Source of the DNA: Leptolyngbya sp. FACHB-60
GTDB taxonomy: Bacteria > Cyanobacteriota > Cyanobacteriia > Phormidesmidales > Phormidesmidaceae
DNA length: 64,000 bases
Direction of reading: 5' to 3'
NCBI RefSeq assembly: GCF_014695775.1
Contig: NZ_JACJOX010000017.1
Coordinates: 62,001-126,000, forward strand
Under the pieces are notes generated by a model that was given only the letters and a program-made list of their open reading frames with translations, was not told the origin of the DNA and did no database searches. This document shows positions 1 to 12,253 of the stretch, piece by piece. The position numbers and the translations under genes are program-made. Positions within the stretch are counted from its first letter, which is position 1; each line of letters opens with the position of its first letter.

Positions 1-141
1 GATGCTCACAACGGTCCAAACTCCGAGCATTCCCAGGCCAGTGTGGCTGAGCTGGTGGCCCACGGCGAGGCGAGCCCTGAGGTGGTGCGGCAAATGCAGC
101 AAAGGCAGCTTATTTTACTAGAGCCATCCCAGCAGACTTGA
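1..141 (+). CDS. C-terminal end of an unidentified protein (partial)
   Basis: Frame 1 is open from the first base of the window to a TGA at 139-141 and encodes the last 46 residues of a protein whose start lies outside. The tail is hydrophilic, rich in Glu and Gln, with no membrane segment or motif I recognise, so I assign no function. It ends 128 bases before atp1 on the same strand, and I see no strong terminator between them. Whether it is part of the atp transcript is open. Confidence 0.5.
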   Translation, partial: DAHNGPNSEHSQASVAELVAHGEASPEVVRQMQQRQLILLEPSQQT

Positions 142-269
142 TCGAGATAGGCCAAGGACAATGGATTTACTTTGGAGAAGTGTCTATTAAGTATTATTGC
201 CGTGATATGATCATATGCGGTCTGCTCAGGCAGGCAAAACCCTTTAACGGCTAAGGATTAGGCGCTTTC

Positions 270-755
270 GTGGCCCCATTGCCCCCCGAAACCACTGACC
301 CTGTCGATCAGGTCGAGGCAGAGGTAGACCCCGGTCAAACCGAAGGTCAAATTCTCCCTCCGGCTTCGACGACAGCGATGGAAGAGTACTACCAGCTTCA
401 GCAAAATCTGCTGCTGACTACGTTGGCCTTTACTGGCGTGATCTTTTTTAGCGTCTGGCTAGCCTACTCTCTACCAATTGCTCTGAATTATTTAATAGGA
501 GCGTGCGGCGGTGTGGTTTACTTGAGGATGTTGGCAAAAAGCGTGGCCAACATTGGGCGCGGAAGCTCAAGGCTAGGCAGCGGCCGACTGGCCCTTGTGG
601 TCGCTCTGGTTTTAGTGGCTACTCGGTGGCAGCAACTTGAAGTCGTTCCCGTTTTTCTCGGGTTCTTGACCTACAAGGGGGCGTTAATTGCTTACACCCT
701 CTGGACTGCGGTGCTGCCAAAATCACCATCAGGGTCTTCCCAGGCGTCTGGTTAA
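270..755 (+). CDS. atp1: ATP synthase subunit I (Atp1)
   Basis: This 161-residue protein is the first gene of the ATP synthase operon. The family is a small membrane protein that helps assemble or stabilise the c-ring and is not part of the final catalytic complex. The first 45 residues are acidic and hydrophilic. About four hydrophobic stretches follow, near residues 47-67, 69-85, 105-120 and 126-148, with a basic loop (KSVANIGRGSSR) between the second and third. That is the usual Atp1 layout. The start is GTG at 270 with AAGGA at 253-257 upstream. No other start fits better, and its position before subunit a is diagnostic. Confidence 0.9.
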   Translation: MAPLPPETTDPVDQVEAEVDPGQTEGQILPPASTTAMEEYYQLQQNLLLTTLAFTGVIFFSVWLAYSLPIALNYLIGACGGVVYLRMLAKSVANIGRGSSRLGSGRLALVVALVLVATRWQQLEVVPVFLGFLTYKGALIAYTLWTAVLPKSPSGSSQASG

Positions 756-825
756 CCTAGATCGGTGGTTCCCAAGCATAGCATGCTTTTTCCTGGCAGG
801 TCTTAAGGAGAAGTCGATTTAAGAG

Positions 826-1575
826 ATGGCGCTCAATATGCTAATGATTCATCCCTTAGTCCTGGCAAAGCTAGAGGTTGGCCAGCATTTGTACTGGCAG
901 CTCGGCAGCTTAAAACTTCACGGCCAGGTCTTTTTGACCTCTTGGTTTGTGATTGGCGCTCTGCTGTTAGTTTCATTTTTGGCCACCCGCAACATTCAGC
1001 GGGTACCTTCCGGCCTCCAGAACTTCATGGAGTACGCACTAGAGTTTATCCGCGACCTAGCTAAAAACCAGATTGGCGAAAAAGAGTATCGGCCTTGGGT
1101 TCCCTTTGTGGGAACGCTGTTCCTGTTTATCTTTGTCTCAAACTGGTCAGGGGCGCTGATTCCCTGGAAGTTAATTCATCTGCCGTCGGGTGAGTTAGCC
1201 GCTCCAACTAACGACATCAATACCACCGTCGCCCTGGCGCTGTTGACGTCCTTAGCTTACTTTTATGCTGGGTTTAGCAATCGCGGGCTGGGGTACTTTG
1301 CCAAGTACATCGAACCCACTCCCATTCTGCTGCCCATCAACATTTTGGAAGATTTCACCAAGCCTCTCTCCCTAAGTTTCCGTCTGTTTGGAAACATCCT
1401 GGCCGATGAGCTGGTGGTCGCTGTGCTGGTCTTGCTGGTGCCTCTCTTCGTACCGCTACCAGTGATGGTCTTGGGTTTGTTTACCAGTGCCATTCAGGCG
1501 CTGATCTTCGCAACCCTAGCAGCGGCCTATATTGGCGAGGCGATCGAGGGGCATGGTGGTGAAGAGCATGGATGA
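826..1575 (+). CDS. atpI: F-type ATP synthase subunit a
   Basis: This is the proton-channel subunit a of the membrane FO sector (called atpB outside cyanobacteria). It has 249 residues and five to six membrane helices. The essential arginine is in the conserved SLSFRLFGN motif (Arg186), facing the c-ring glutamate. The motif [12 protein letters not shown] near 103-114 and the C-terminal [15 protein letters not shown] helix are also typical. The first ATG is used here. ATGs at 838 and 844 are alternatives, since TAAGGAG at 804-810 lies rather far upstream. It is followed by a 161-base spacer before subunit c, where differential translation or a processing site would be expected. Confidence 0.97.
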   Translation: MALNMLMIHPLVLAKLEVGQHLYWQLGSLKLHGQVFLTSWFVIGALLLVSFLATRNIQRVPSGLQNFMEYALEFIRDLAKNQIGEKEYRPWVPFVGTLFLFIFVSNWSGALIPWKLIHLPSGELAAPTNDINTTVALALLTSLAYFYAGFSNRGLGYFAKYIEPTPILLPINILEDFTKPLSLSFRLFGNILADELVVAVLVLLVPLFVPLPVMVLGLFTSAIQALIFATLAAAYIGEAIEGHGGEEHG

Positions 1576-1703
1576 CCCTCAGTGATTTCCTCTTGAGGGC
1601 ATTCAGTTTGATATTGGCTGGTAGGGCAGGTGCTGCCAGCCGACGTGGTCTTAGGGCCGCAGTATAAGAAACGCCTATTAAGCGTTGTCTACGACCTGTT
1701 TAA

Positions 1704-1982
<279 letters not shown>

Positions 1983-2097
1983 ATTCGAAATCGCTGGGCA
2001 GGGTAAGGTTCAATACTTTTCCCTGCCTATCGAAACTCACATTCGCGATGTCACCTTGTAGTGCTGGCCCTGGGCCGAGTGAAAGGGCATACCCACA

Positions 2098-2589
2098 ATG
2101 ATGAATTTTGTTTGGTTACTGGCGGTTGAAACCGCCGAGGCAGTTGAAGAGGGCGGCGGTCTTTTTGACTTAGATGCTACTCTGCCGCTGATGGCCGTGC
2201 AGTTTGTGCTGCTAGCGGTGGCACTCAACGTATTGTTTTATAAACCCCTGGGCAAAGTCTTAGACGAGCGCGACGGCTACATTAGCTCCAACCAGGTTGA
2301 TGCGGCAGAGCGTTTGGCCAAAGCCGAGCAAATCGCCAAGCAGTATCAGCAAGAGCTGGCCGAAACCCGCCGCCAAGCCCAAGCGGTGATTGCCGAAGCC
2401 CAGGAAGAAGCGCAAAAGATTGCGGCTCAAACCGTTGCGGTGGCTCAGCAGGAGGCCCAAACCCAGCGAGAGCAGGTGCAGCGAGAGCTAGATGAGCAGA
2501 AGAATCAGGCGATGGCTACCCTGGAGCAACAGGTAGATGGCTTGAGCCAACAAATTTTAGACAAGCTGCTGGGTTCTTTAGCGGCCTAA
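2098..2589 (+). CDS. atpG: F-type ATP synthase subunit b' (peripheral stalk)
   Basis: This is one of the two divergent b-type subunits that pair to form the outer stalk holding F1 against rotation in photosynthetic organisms. The 163-residue chain has one N-terminal membrane helix (about residues 31-48, [20 protein letters not shown]) followed by an unbroken Ala/Gln/Glu-rich coiled coil to the C-terminus. It differs from the next gene in lacking the basic INTRQ-type linker, which marks it as b' and not b. Two ATGs in tandem (2098 and 2101) could both serve as start. Confidence 0.95.
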   Translation: MMNFVWLLAVETAEAVEEGGGLFDLDATLPLMAVQFVLLAVALNVLFYKPLGKVLDERDGYISSNQVDAAERLAKAEQIAKQYQQELAETRRQAQAVIAEAQEEAQKIAAQTVAVAQQEAQTQREQVQRELDEQKNQAMATLEQQVDGLSQQILDKLLGSLAA

Positions 2590-2655
2590 GCTATCGGTGA
2601 TGACGGGGTAATTTAGCCCCTGGAGTTGCCCGCGTCGTTGACGGAAAGTAGGGAT

Positions 2656-3177
2656 ATGACTATTGGTTGGTTATTAGCGGCGGAAGAAGGCGGGTTTGGT
2701 GTGGATTTCAACATCCTAGAAACCAACCTGATTAATCTGGTCATTATTATTGGCGTGCTGTATTACTTTGGCGGCAAGTTTTTAGGGAAGACCCTATCGA
2801 CTCGCCAATCGGCCATTAAAACGGCGATCGCAGAGGCCGAGCAGCGTAAGAAGGAAGCCGCCGCCGCTTTGGCAGAGCAGCAGCAAAAGCTGGCTCAGGC
2901 TCAGGCAGAAGCCAAGAAAATTTTGACCGAGGCTCAAACCTCGGCAGAGCGCACTCGCGAGGCCATTTTGGCTCAGTCTCAAACCGATGTAGAACGCATG
3001 CGGGCCACCGCCGCCCAGGATCTCACCTCCCAAGAGGCGCGGGTGATGCGAGAGCTACAGCAGCGGATTGCAGCCCTGGCCATTGAGCGCAGTGAGGCCG
3101 CTTTACCGGGTCAGCTCAATGACGACTTGCAGCGGCGACTGGTCGATTCCAGCATTGCCCTGCTCCAAGGAGAATAG
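2656..3177 (+). CDS. atpF: F-type ATP synthase subunit b (peripheral stalk)
   Basis: This is the second peripheral-stalk subunit. With the ATG at 2656 it has 173 residues: a short acidic N-terminus, a membrane helix near 26-46 (NLVIIIGVLYYFGGKFLG), and a long coiled coil rich in Ala, Glu, Gln and Lys. A TTG at 2626 in frame would add ten residues. I prefer 2656 because homologues begin near there and AGGGA lies just upstream at 2650-2654. It ends two bases before atpD, so the two are translationally coupled. Confidence 0.95.
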   Translation: MTIGWLLAAEEGGFGVDFNILETNLINLVIIIGVLYYFGGKFLGKTLSTRQSAIKTAIAEAEQRKKEAAAALAEQQQKLAQAQAEAKKILTEAQTSAERTREAILAQSQTDVERMRATAAQDLTSQEARVMRELQQRIAALAIERSEAALPGQLNDDLQRRLVDSSIALLQGE

Positions 3178-3179
3178 CC

Positions 3180-5331
<2,152 letters not shown>

Positions 5332-5400
5332 CCTCCTGTTCTAGCCGGGGTGTTGCATGAGCCAATGCCCCGGTTCTCGACGACCCCTTAGGGATCCACT

Positions 5401-6351
5401 ATGCCTAACTTAAAAGCGATTCGAGACCGCATTAAGTCTGTAAAAAATACCCGTAAGATTACCGAAGCTATGCGCCTGGTGGCGGCCGCTAAGGTACGCC
5501 GTGCTCAGGAGCAGGTAATTGCTACCCGCCCCTTCGCCGATCGCCTGGCTCAGGTGCTTTACGGTCTGCAAAGCCGCCTCAGGTTCGAAGAGACCGACCT
5601 GCCGCTGCTGAAGCAGCGTGAGGTAAAGACCGTGGCGCTGCTAGTGATTTCTGGCGATCGTGGCCTTTGCGGTGGCTACAACACCAACGTCATTCGCAAG
5701 GCGGAAATCCGTGCCAAGGAACTGGCCGCTGAGGGCTTGAACTACCGCTTTATTTTGGTGGGACGCAAGGCTAGCCAGTACTTTAAGCGCCGCGATCAGC
5801 CCATTGAAGCTAGCTTCACTGGGCTGGAGCAGATTCCTATCGCGTCCGAAGCCTCGACCATTGCGGACGAGCTGTTGTCGCTATTTCTGTCCGATGAAGT
5901 CGATCGGGTTGAGCTGGTCTACACCCGCTTTGTGTCGCTGGTTAGCTCTCGCCCGGTCATTCAAACCCTGCTACCCCTTGACCCCCAAGGGCTAGAGGTA
6001 CCTGACGACGAGATTTTCCGGCTCACCACGAAAGGCGGTGTCTTTCAGGTGGAGCGCGAGCGGATGGCAGGGCCAGCTCCAGCAGAGTTTCCCCAGGACA
6101 TGATCTTTGAGCAGGATCCGGTGCAAATTCTGGATGCGCTGCTGCCTCTGTACTTGAACAACCAGATTCTGCGAGCGCTCCAAGAGTCTGCTGCTAGCGA
6201 ACTGGCGGCCCGTATGACCGCCATGAACAACGCCAGCGATAACGCCAAAGAGTTGGCTAAGACTCTGAACCTGACCTACAACAAAGCCCGTCAGGCTGCC
6301 ATTACCCAGGAAATTCTGGAAGTAGTTGCTGGGGCTAACTCTCTCAACTAA
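5401..6351 (+). CDS. atpC: F-type ATP synthase subunit gamma
   Basis: This is the central rotor shaft, 316 residues. The N-terminal helix ([20 protein letters not shown]) and the C-terminal [20 protein letters not shown] helix form the coiled coil inside the alpha/beta ring. The phototroph-specific insertion is present at about residues 197-230, but it lacks the cysteine pair that makes the chloroplast enzyme thiol-regulated. The only cysteine is Cys90 in [10 protein letters not shown]. This insertion is known in cyanobacteria to limit ATP hydrolysis in the dark. AGGGA at 5390-5394 is the ribosome site. It is the last gene of the operon. Confidence 0.97.
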   Translation: MPNLKAIRDRIKSVKNTRKITEAMRLVAAAKVRRAQEQVIATRPFADRLAQVLYGLQSRLRFEETDLPLLKQREVKTVALLVISGDRGLCGGYNTNVIRKAEIRAKELAAEGLNYRFILVGRKASQYFKRRDQPIEASFTGLEQIPIASEASTIADELLSLFLSDEVDRVELVYTRFVSLVSSRPVIQTLLPLDPQGLEVPDDEIFRLTTKGGVFQVERERMAGPAPAEFPQDMIFEQDPVQILDALLPLYLNNQILRALQESAASELAARMTAMNNASDNAKELAKTLNLTYNKARQAAITQEILEVVAGANSLN

Positions 6352-6378
6352 GTCAGTAAACCTACATTCACGATTCTA

Positions 6379-6408
6379 GGCCCGTCACAATTGTGACGGG
6401 CCTTTTTT
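6379..6408 (+). terminator. Terminator of the atp operon
   Basis: Bases 6379-6402 form a perfect 24-base palindrome (GGCCCGTCACAA followed by its exact complement), directly followed by six T residues. It lies 28 bases after the atpC stop codon and before the convergent galE gene. There are no A residues on its left side, so it should act mainly on the plus strand. Confidence 0.93.
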
Positions 6409-6455
6409 GTGTACCCGATAGCTGCGAGTCGCACAACCACCGGTGCAAAGACTGC

Positions 6456-7454
6456 CTAGCCGTGGCGCTTTTGGTGCCACGCCCAGGCGTGGGTAAGAAT
6501 GGTGTCAATGTCAGCATACTGCGGGTTCCAGCCCAAAGTAGTGCGGGCGCGATCGCTGCTGCCAACCAGCGCCGGTGGATCGCCGGGGCGACGTTCTACC
6601 TCAACCACCGGGATAGACTTGCCGGTGATTCGCACTGCCGCGTCGATCACCTCTCGCACCGAGAAACCGCTGCCGTTACCGAGGTTAAAGACGGCGCTCT
6701 CACCGCCCTTCAGCAGATACTCCAACCCCAGAATGTGGGCATCGGCTAGATCGCAGACGTGGATATAATCGCGCACGCATGTGCCGTCAGGGGTGGGGTA
6801 ATCGGTACCAAAAACGCTGATTGACTCTCGCTTACCCAGGGCCGTTTGCAGCACTAGGGGAATTAGGTGGGTTTCAGGGTTGTGGTCTTCGCCCAGCAGA
6901 CCGTTAGGGTGGGCACCAGCGGCGTTGAAATAGCGAAACCGTACTGACTTGAAATCGTAAGCTTTGTCGTAGTCGGTCAAAATCCGCTCCACCATCAGCT
7001 TAGTCATGCCGTAGGGGTTGATGGGGTTTTGGGGATGGGTCTCAGTGATTGGCATCTCCTGAGGTACACCGTAGGTAGCACAGGTGGACGAGAACACGAA
7101 TGTTTTAACGCCCGCCTCCACCATGGCATCGAGCAGCGATAGAGTACCGACCACATTGTTTTCGTAGTATTTGCTGGGATCGCTTACTGACTCCCCAACA
7201 TAGGCGTAGGCCGAGAAATGCATGACCGCACTGATGTCGTAGCGGCTAAAAACATCCTTGAGCAGGGCTTTGTCTAGGGTGCTGCCGACAATTAGCTCAG
7301 CCTTTAGAGCCGTTTCCACTAGGTCCCGATGGCCATAGACCAGGTTGTCTAAAATCAGCACTCTGTAGCCGGCCTGCTGAAGCGCCATGACGGCATGGCT
7401 GCCAATATAGCCAGCGCCTCCCGTAACCAGAATTGTTTTTAGGTCAGTTGTCAT
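6456..7454 (-). CDS. galE: UDP-glucose 4-epimerase
   Basis: This enzyme interconverts UDP-glucose and UDP-galactose, supplying galactose for polysaccharides and glycolipids. The 332-residue protein is a short-chain dehydrogenase of the extended type. It has the NAD-binding GGAGYIGS motif at residues 12-19, the catalytic Ser/Thr region FSSTCATYG, and the YxxxK pair in NPYGMTKLM. The RYFNAAGAHPNGLLGE stretch and the C-terminal VEVERRPGDPPALVG are typical of GalE rather than of dTDP-glucose dehydratases. It stands alone on the minus strand, convergent with the atp operon. Confidence 0.95.
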   Translation of the reverse strand: MTTDLKTILVTGGAGYIGSHAVMALQQAGYRVLILDNLVYGHRDLVETALKAELIVGSTLDKALLKDVFSRYDISAVMHFSAYAYVGESVSDPSKYYENNVVGTLSLLDAMVEAGVKTFVFSSTCATYGVPQEMPITETHPQNPINPYGMTKLMVERILTDYDKAYDFKSVRFRYFNAAGAHPNGLLGEDHNPETHLIPLVLQTALGKRESISVFGTDYPTPDGTCVRDYIHVCDLADAHILGLEYLLKGGESAVFNLGNGSGFSVREVIDAAVRITGKSIPVVEVERRPGDPPALVGSSDRARTTLGWNPQYADIDTILTHAWAWHQKRHG

Positions 7455-7702
7455 AGGAAATTTCTCTAGAGTGTTGGGTGCCGCTAGGGCATTAGCGTTG
7501 TCGGGTGTCCCGGTGAAGTCATTCTAAAGCGTGGCCCTATGCGCTAGGCATTAGCTCTAAGCCTAGGTCATTAACTTTTCATCTCTAAAGTTTGCCTCCT
7601 TATGAAAATTCAGCTGAGTACATTGGAAATCCTGCCTGTTAAGCAATTTTTAATCAAAGCTTACTGGCTACTTAGCCTTGCCATTAAGTGCTGCAGTGAG
7701 TA

Positions 7703-10700
7703 ATGACCGAAGATAACTCCGTAGCATTGGCTACCAGATGTGACCCCCAAGTGTTATCCATGGCTGACTTCACGCTCCAACTCTTCCATGCCGCTGACCA
7801 GGAGGGCAATATTACCGCCCTTGACGATGCCCCTCGGTTTTCAGCCGTATTAAATGCCCTAAAAAATCAAGATATTGATGGTGATGGCGTAGCCGGCTTT
7901 GCCAATACGCTGATTTTGTCTTCTGGGGATGCGTATATTCCTGGCGTATTTTTTAATGCCAGCGCTGATGCTTTTGGCGGTGCTGGTCGCGGCGATATCC
8001 TAATTCAAAACGCCCTGGGCTTTCAGGCGATCGCCTTTGGCAACCACGAATTTGACCAGGGTACTGCTTTGGTGGCCGATCTGATTGGCGGTGGCGAAGA
8101 CGATCCAACTACAGAAATCGACGAATCATTTGCTGGAACAGCGTTTCCTTACCTAAGCAGCAACCTTGACTTCAGCACCGATGCCAACCTAGCCGATTTA
8201 GTCATACCCGATGCCGCCGCTCCCCAGCCTAAAGGCATCGCGGCCTCTACAGTCATTGAGGTCAATGGCGAGAAAATTGGCGTGGTAGGGGCCACGACTC
8301 CCACCATCAGCAACGTCAACGTGCGCATCTCTAACCCTGGAACTGTCACAGTGCTGCCTCAGCCCTTTGACAGCAGCCCCACCCCAGACCAGCTGGATGC
8401 CCTAGCCGCCGAAATTCAGGCCGATGTCGATGCTCTGCTGACCGCTAACCCCGACATCGATAAAGTTGTGCTGCTGGCCCACATGCAGCAGATCGCCATT
8501 GAGCAAGAGCTGGCCCAGCGGCTATCGAACGTCGATATCATCGTTGCCGGTGGCTCTAACACTCGTCTCTTCGACACGGACGATCGCGCCCGCGCCGGCG
8601 ACACCAACCAAGGTATTTACCCCATTATTCAAACCGGGGCTGACGGCAACCCCATTGCCGTGGTCAACACCGATGGCAACTACAAGTATGTCGGTCGCTT
8701 GGTAATTGACTTCGACGAAAACGGCGTGCTCTTGCCTGAGAGCTACGACCCAACGATCAGCGGAGCCTACGCCACCGACGATGAGGGCATTGCGGCCGTA
8801 GGTGGTGAAGGACTGGCGGATCCGGCGATCGCAGCAATTACCGCTGCCCTGCGCGAGGCTGTGATCGCCACCGAGAGCAACGTGTTTGGCGTCAGCGAAG
8901 TATTTCTCAACGGCAACCGGGGCGCGGTACGCACTCAGGAAACCAACCTAGGCAATCTCACCGCCGATGCTAACCTGGCGATCGCTAAGGGCGTTGACCC
9001 GACGGCAGTCATTTCTCTCAAGAACGGCGGCGGCATTCGCAACAACATCGGCCAAACGCTGGTGCCTGCGGGCGGCACGGGTGAAGCTGAGCTGCTGCCC
9101 AATGAAGCAATTCCCGGAGTAAAACCAGCGGGCGGTATCTCTCAAAACGATGTGGCCAATGCCCTATCGTTTAACAATGCGCTCTCACTCGTCACGGTAA
9201 CGGCTGAAGAACTGCTGGCCCTGATTGAGCACGGTGTTTCTGCCAGCCTGGCAGACGATAGCGCTACCCCTGGCCAGTTTCCTCAAATTGGTGGTTTTTC
9301 CTTTAGCTTTGACGTCAATGGTGAACCCGGCAACCGCGTTCAGTCCCTGGCGATCGAGGCTGAAGATGGCACCGATATTGACGTCGTGGTGCAAAATGGC
9401 GAGATTGTGGGCAACCCTAGCCGCACCTTCCGCATGGTGACCTTGAGCTTCTTGGCTGACGGGGGCGATGGCTATCCCTTCCCCACAGGTGAAGCGACCA
9501 ACCGCATTGACTTGGTAGATGAAACGGCTCCTGTAACGGGCAATGCTACCTTCGCCCCCGATTTCAGTGAGCAAGATGCTTTAGCGGAGTATCTGTTCGA
9601 CAACTTTGGCGCAGATACTCCTTTTACCGCAGCTGAAACGGGGCGCGAGTTGGACAGCCGCATTCAAAACCTGGCCTTCCGTAGCGATGCGGTGATTGAC
9701 AGCGTTGATCCCACCGAGCCCACTGATCCGACCGATCCCACCAATCCGACCTCTTTGCTGGTACCCGTCGGCACCTACAGCACGGGAGTTTTTGACGCCA
9801 GTGCCGCTGAGATTGTGGTTCACGACCCGGCGACCCAGCGGCTGTTTGTGGTCAATGCCAACGTTCCTACCGTAGAAGTGCTAGATATTAGCAACCCCAG
9901 CAACCCTACCAAATTATTTGACATCGACCCCTCGGCGTATGGAGCCGGGGCAAACAGCATGGCAATTAGCAATGGCATCGTTGCGATCGCTATCGAAAGC
10001 GCTGAAAAAACCGACCCTGGCAGCGTCGTGTTCTTTGACGTTGACGGCAACTTTTTGAATGCCGTTACTGTGGGCGCTCTGCCCGACATGCTGACCTTTA
10101 CCCCCGACGGCACCAAGGTGCTGGTGGCCAACGAAGGGGAACCCAACGCTGACTACAGCATTGACCCCGAAGGTTCGATCAGCATTATTGACCTCTCAGG
10201 AGGCGTAGAAAACCTTACCCAGGCCAATGTCACCGCCGCTGGCTTCACCGCCTTCAATGACCAGCGCGATGCGCTAATCGCCGATGGGGTGCGAATCTTT
10301 GGCCCTAATGCCACCGTGGCCCAAGATGTTGAGCCAGAGTACATTGCGGTGACCGGCGACTCTCGCACCGCCTACGTGGCCTTGCAAGAGAACAACGCCT
10401 TGGCCGTAGTGGACATTGCGTCGGGGGTCGTCACCGACATTTTGCCGCTGGGGTATAAGGATCACTCGGTGGTGCCGCTGGATGCCAGCGATCGCGACGA
10501 CGCCATCAACATCACCACCTACCCCAACCTGTTTGGCATGTACATGCCCGACGCGATCTCGCTCTACGAAGCGGGTGGCGCAACTTACATCGTCACCGCC
10601 AACGAAGGGGATGCCCGCGAGTACGACACCTTTGCTGAAGAAGCGCGGGTGAAGGATCTAGCGTTAGATCCTGTGGCATTCCCCAACGCTGCTGAACTTC

Positions 10701-11752
10701 AGGCTGACGAAGCCCTAGGCCGTCTTACCGTTACCACTACTCTGGGCGATGCCGACGGTGACGGTCTCTACGAAGAACTGTACGCCTTTGGTGGGCGCTC
10801 TTTCTCAATTTGGAATACCCAAGGCAATCTGGTCTACGACAGCGGCGCGGAGTTTGAGCAGACTATCGCTGAGCTGTTCCCCACCGAGTTTAATTCTGAC
10901 AACAGCGAGAATGGCTCCTTTGATAGCCGCAGCGATGCTAAGGGCCCTGAGCCTGAAGGCGTGACTATTGGTGATGTCAATGGACGAACCTACGCCTTCA
11001 TTGGACTAGAGCGGTTTGGGGGTGTCATGACCTACGACATCACCGACCCCAGTTCACCGTCCTTTGTCGATTTCGTCAACAACCGCGATTTTGCCGGTGA
11101 CGCTGAAGCTGGTACTGCGGGCGATTTGGGAGCTGAGGGATTAATTTTTATCTCCGCCAAAAATAGCCCCAATGGCAACCCTCTAGTAGTGGTAGCCAAC
11201 GAGGTCAGTGGTAGCACGACTGTATTTGATGCCAGCGCGTTGGATTCTTCTGGCCCTGGGGAACCTAGCCCTGAGGCACCTGACTTCTTTCTTGACCTGC
11301 GCGATATTACCGGAGCAGTAGCTGCAACCTTTACTGTCAATCGAGAGGCGGCCTTCGACAACTTTGCAGGCTTTTACCGGGTCGCTGACATCAATGGCGG
11401 CATTGACATTACCGGTGACGGTATAGCTGACATTACTCCGGGGCAATCGGGGTATACCGAGGCTGCTTTAGCGAACCGCGCACAAGATGTGGCGCTGACC
11501 ACCGCCAACCTAGTGACGTCGCTCTTTGAATCGACGGTAGCCGGAGGTAGCCTCTACGCCCCCTTCCTAATCGCCAACGGTAATTTGGACAGATTTAACT
11601 CTAACGAGGTGTACTTTGCCTTTGGCAGCGCCAACGCCGACGGGGTTGAGCACATTCGCGTTAGCGATGGCGCGATCGGGTTTGAGGATCTGTTTGGTGG
11701 TGGCGACAATGACTTCAACGACATCGTTGTAAAGGTTGCCGTATCAGTCTAA
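7703..11752 (+). CDS. 5'-nucleotidase-like phosphoesterase fused to a beta-propeller and DUF4114 domain
   Basis: This very large protein (1349 residues) has three parts. Residues about 20-560 are a CD73/UshA-type metallophosphoesterase, with HAADQEG and GNHEFDQG (residues 113-120) among the metal ligands and a substrate-domain GGGIRNN motif. Residues about 580-1190, after a proline/threonine linker of repeated DPT units, look like the choice-of-anchor-I/LVIVD-type repeated beta domain. The C-terminus (GFEDLFGGGDNDFNDIVV) is a DUF4114 domain. Asp/Gly-rich composition, calcium-type motifs and very little Cys (one, at residue 13) point to an extracellular protein. There is no N-terminal signal peptide, so export by a type I system is inferred. 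The start may be ATG 7760 (MADFTLQLFHAADQEG) rather than 7703. A role in phosphate or nucleotide scavenging is likely. Confidence 0.85.
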   Translation: MTEDNSVALATRCDPQVLSMADFTLQLFHAADQEGNITALDDAPRFSAVLNALKNQDIDGDGVAGFANTLILSSGDAYIPGVFFNASADAFGGAGRGDILIQNALGFQAIAFGNHEFDQGTALVADLIGGGEDDPTTEIDESFAGTAFPYLSSNLDFSTDANLADLVIPDAAAPQPKGIAASTVIEVNGEKIGVVGATTPTISNVNVRISNPGTVTVLPQPFDSSPTPDQLDALAAEIQADVDALLTANPDIDKVVLLAHMQQIAIEQELAQRLSNVDIIVAGGSNTRLFDTDDRARAGDTNQGIYPIIQTGADGNPIAVVNTDGNYKYVGRLVIDFDENGVLLPESYDPTISGAYATDDEGIAAVGGEGLADPAIAAITAALREAVIATESNVFGVSEVFLNGNRGAVRTQETNLGNLTADANLAIAKGVDPTAVISLKNGGGIRNNIGQTLVPAGGTGEAELLPNEAIPGVKPAGGISQNDVANALSFNNALSLVTVTAEELLALIEHGVSASLADDSATPGQFPQIGGFSFSFDVNGEPGNRVQSLAIEAEDGTDIDVVVQNGEIVGNPSRTFRMVTLSFLADGGDGYPFPTGEATNRIDLVDETAPVTGNATFAPDFSEQDALAEYLFDNFGADTPFTAAETGRELDSRIQNLAFRSDAVIDSVDPTEPTDPTDPTNPTSLLVPVGTYSTGVFDASAAEIVVHDPATQRLFVVNANVPTVEVLDISNPSNPTKLFDIDPSAYGAGANSMAISNGIVAIAIESAEKTDPGSVVFFDVDGNFLNAVTVGALPDMLTFTPDGTKVLVANEGEPNADYSIDPEGSISIIDLSGGVENLTQANVTAAGFTAFNDQRDALIADGVRIFGPNATVAQDVEPEYIAVTGDSRTAYVALQENNALAVVDIASGVVTDILPLGYKDHSVVPLDASDRDDAINITTYPNLFGMYMPDAISLYEAGGATYIVTANEGDAREYDTFAEEARVKDLALDPVAFPNAAELQADEALGRLTVTTTLGDADGDGLYEELYAFGGRSFSIWNTQGNLVYDSGAEFEQTIAELFPTEFNSDNSENGSFDSRSDAKGPEPEGVTIGDVNGRTYAFIGLERFGGVMTYDITDPSSPSFVDFVNNRDFAGDAEAGTAGDLGAEGLIFISAKNSPNGNPLVVVANEVSGSTTVFDASALDSSGPGEPSPEAPDFFLDLRDITGAVAATFTVNREAAFDNFAGFYRVADINGGIDITGDGIADITPGQSGYTEAALANRAQDVALTTANLVTSLFESTVAGGSLYAPFLIANGNLDRFNSNEVYFAFGSANADGVEHIRVSDGAIGFEDLFGGGDNDFNDIVVKVAVSV

Positions 11753-11820
11753 AGGTCAGCAGTAACCAGGGTTAATCAGCAGCTAACCGCTAATGGACTC
11801 TTGACTGCATAAACTTATAT

Positions 11821-11853
11821 AAAAGCAGGCTCAAAAACTGAGCCTGCTTTTTT
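11821..11853 (+). terminator. Terminator after the nucleotidase gene
   Basis: A nine-base-pair hairpin (GCAGGCTCA at 11825-11833 and its complement at 11839-11847) with a five-base loop is followed by six T residues. It is preceded by four A residues, so it could also work weakly on the other strand. Confidence 0.9.
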
Positions 11854-12253
11854 GTTGCCAGCACAACAAATCTTCAGCACTCGTCTCAACTAGATTAGGA
11901 AGGCTTGGCTCAAGGTATAGCAGCTCTAAAACTTAGGGATCGCAACAAAACATTACGCCGCCATCAAGATATGCGCCACAAGAGAAATAGTTCTTCAATT
12001 TAATTCACTTATCTTTAGCGTAGGCCATTGGTTTTGTCGCTGAGCAGCAAAGTTTTGCTGGCGATCGCACCGTCTTTAAGCATAGCTTTTACCCTTTTCC
12101 CCAAAGACTAAATTAGCTCGACCAATTAGTTCTAATTCTTCCTGTTTAAGCATTTCAGCCCAGAAAATCCTTGATTTTGTCGCTTCAGCTACTCATTCCC
12201 ATCTTTAAACAGACTTACTCAAGAAGTTTTGTTTTTCGTAGCTTATCGGCCCA
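11854..12253. other. Intergenic stretch without a recognisable gene
   Basis: These 400 bases are AT-rich compared with the flanking genes and contain one HIP1 site near 12061. I see no convincing open frame, tRNA or hairpin with a T-run. It probably holds the promoter and leader of the GGDEF gene that follows. Confidence 0.5.
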
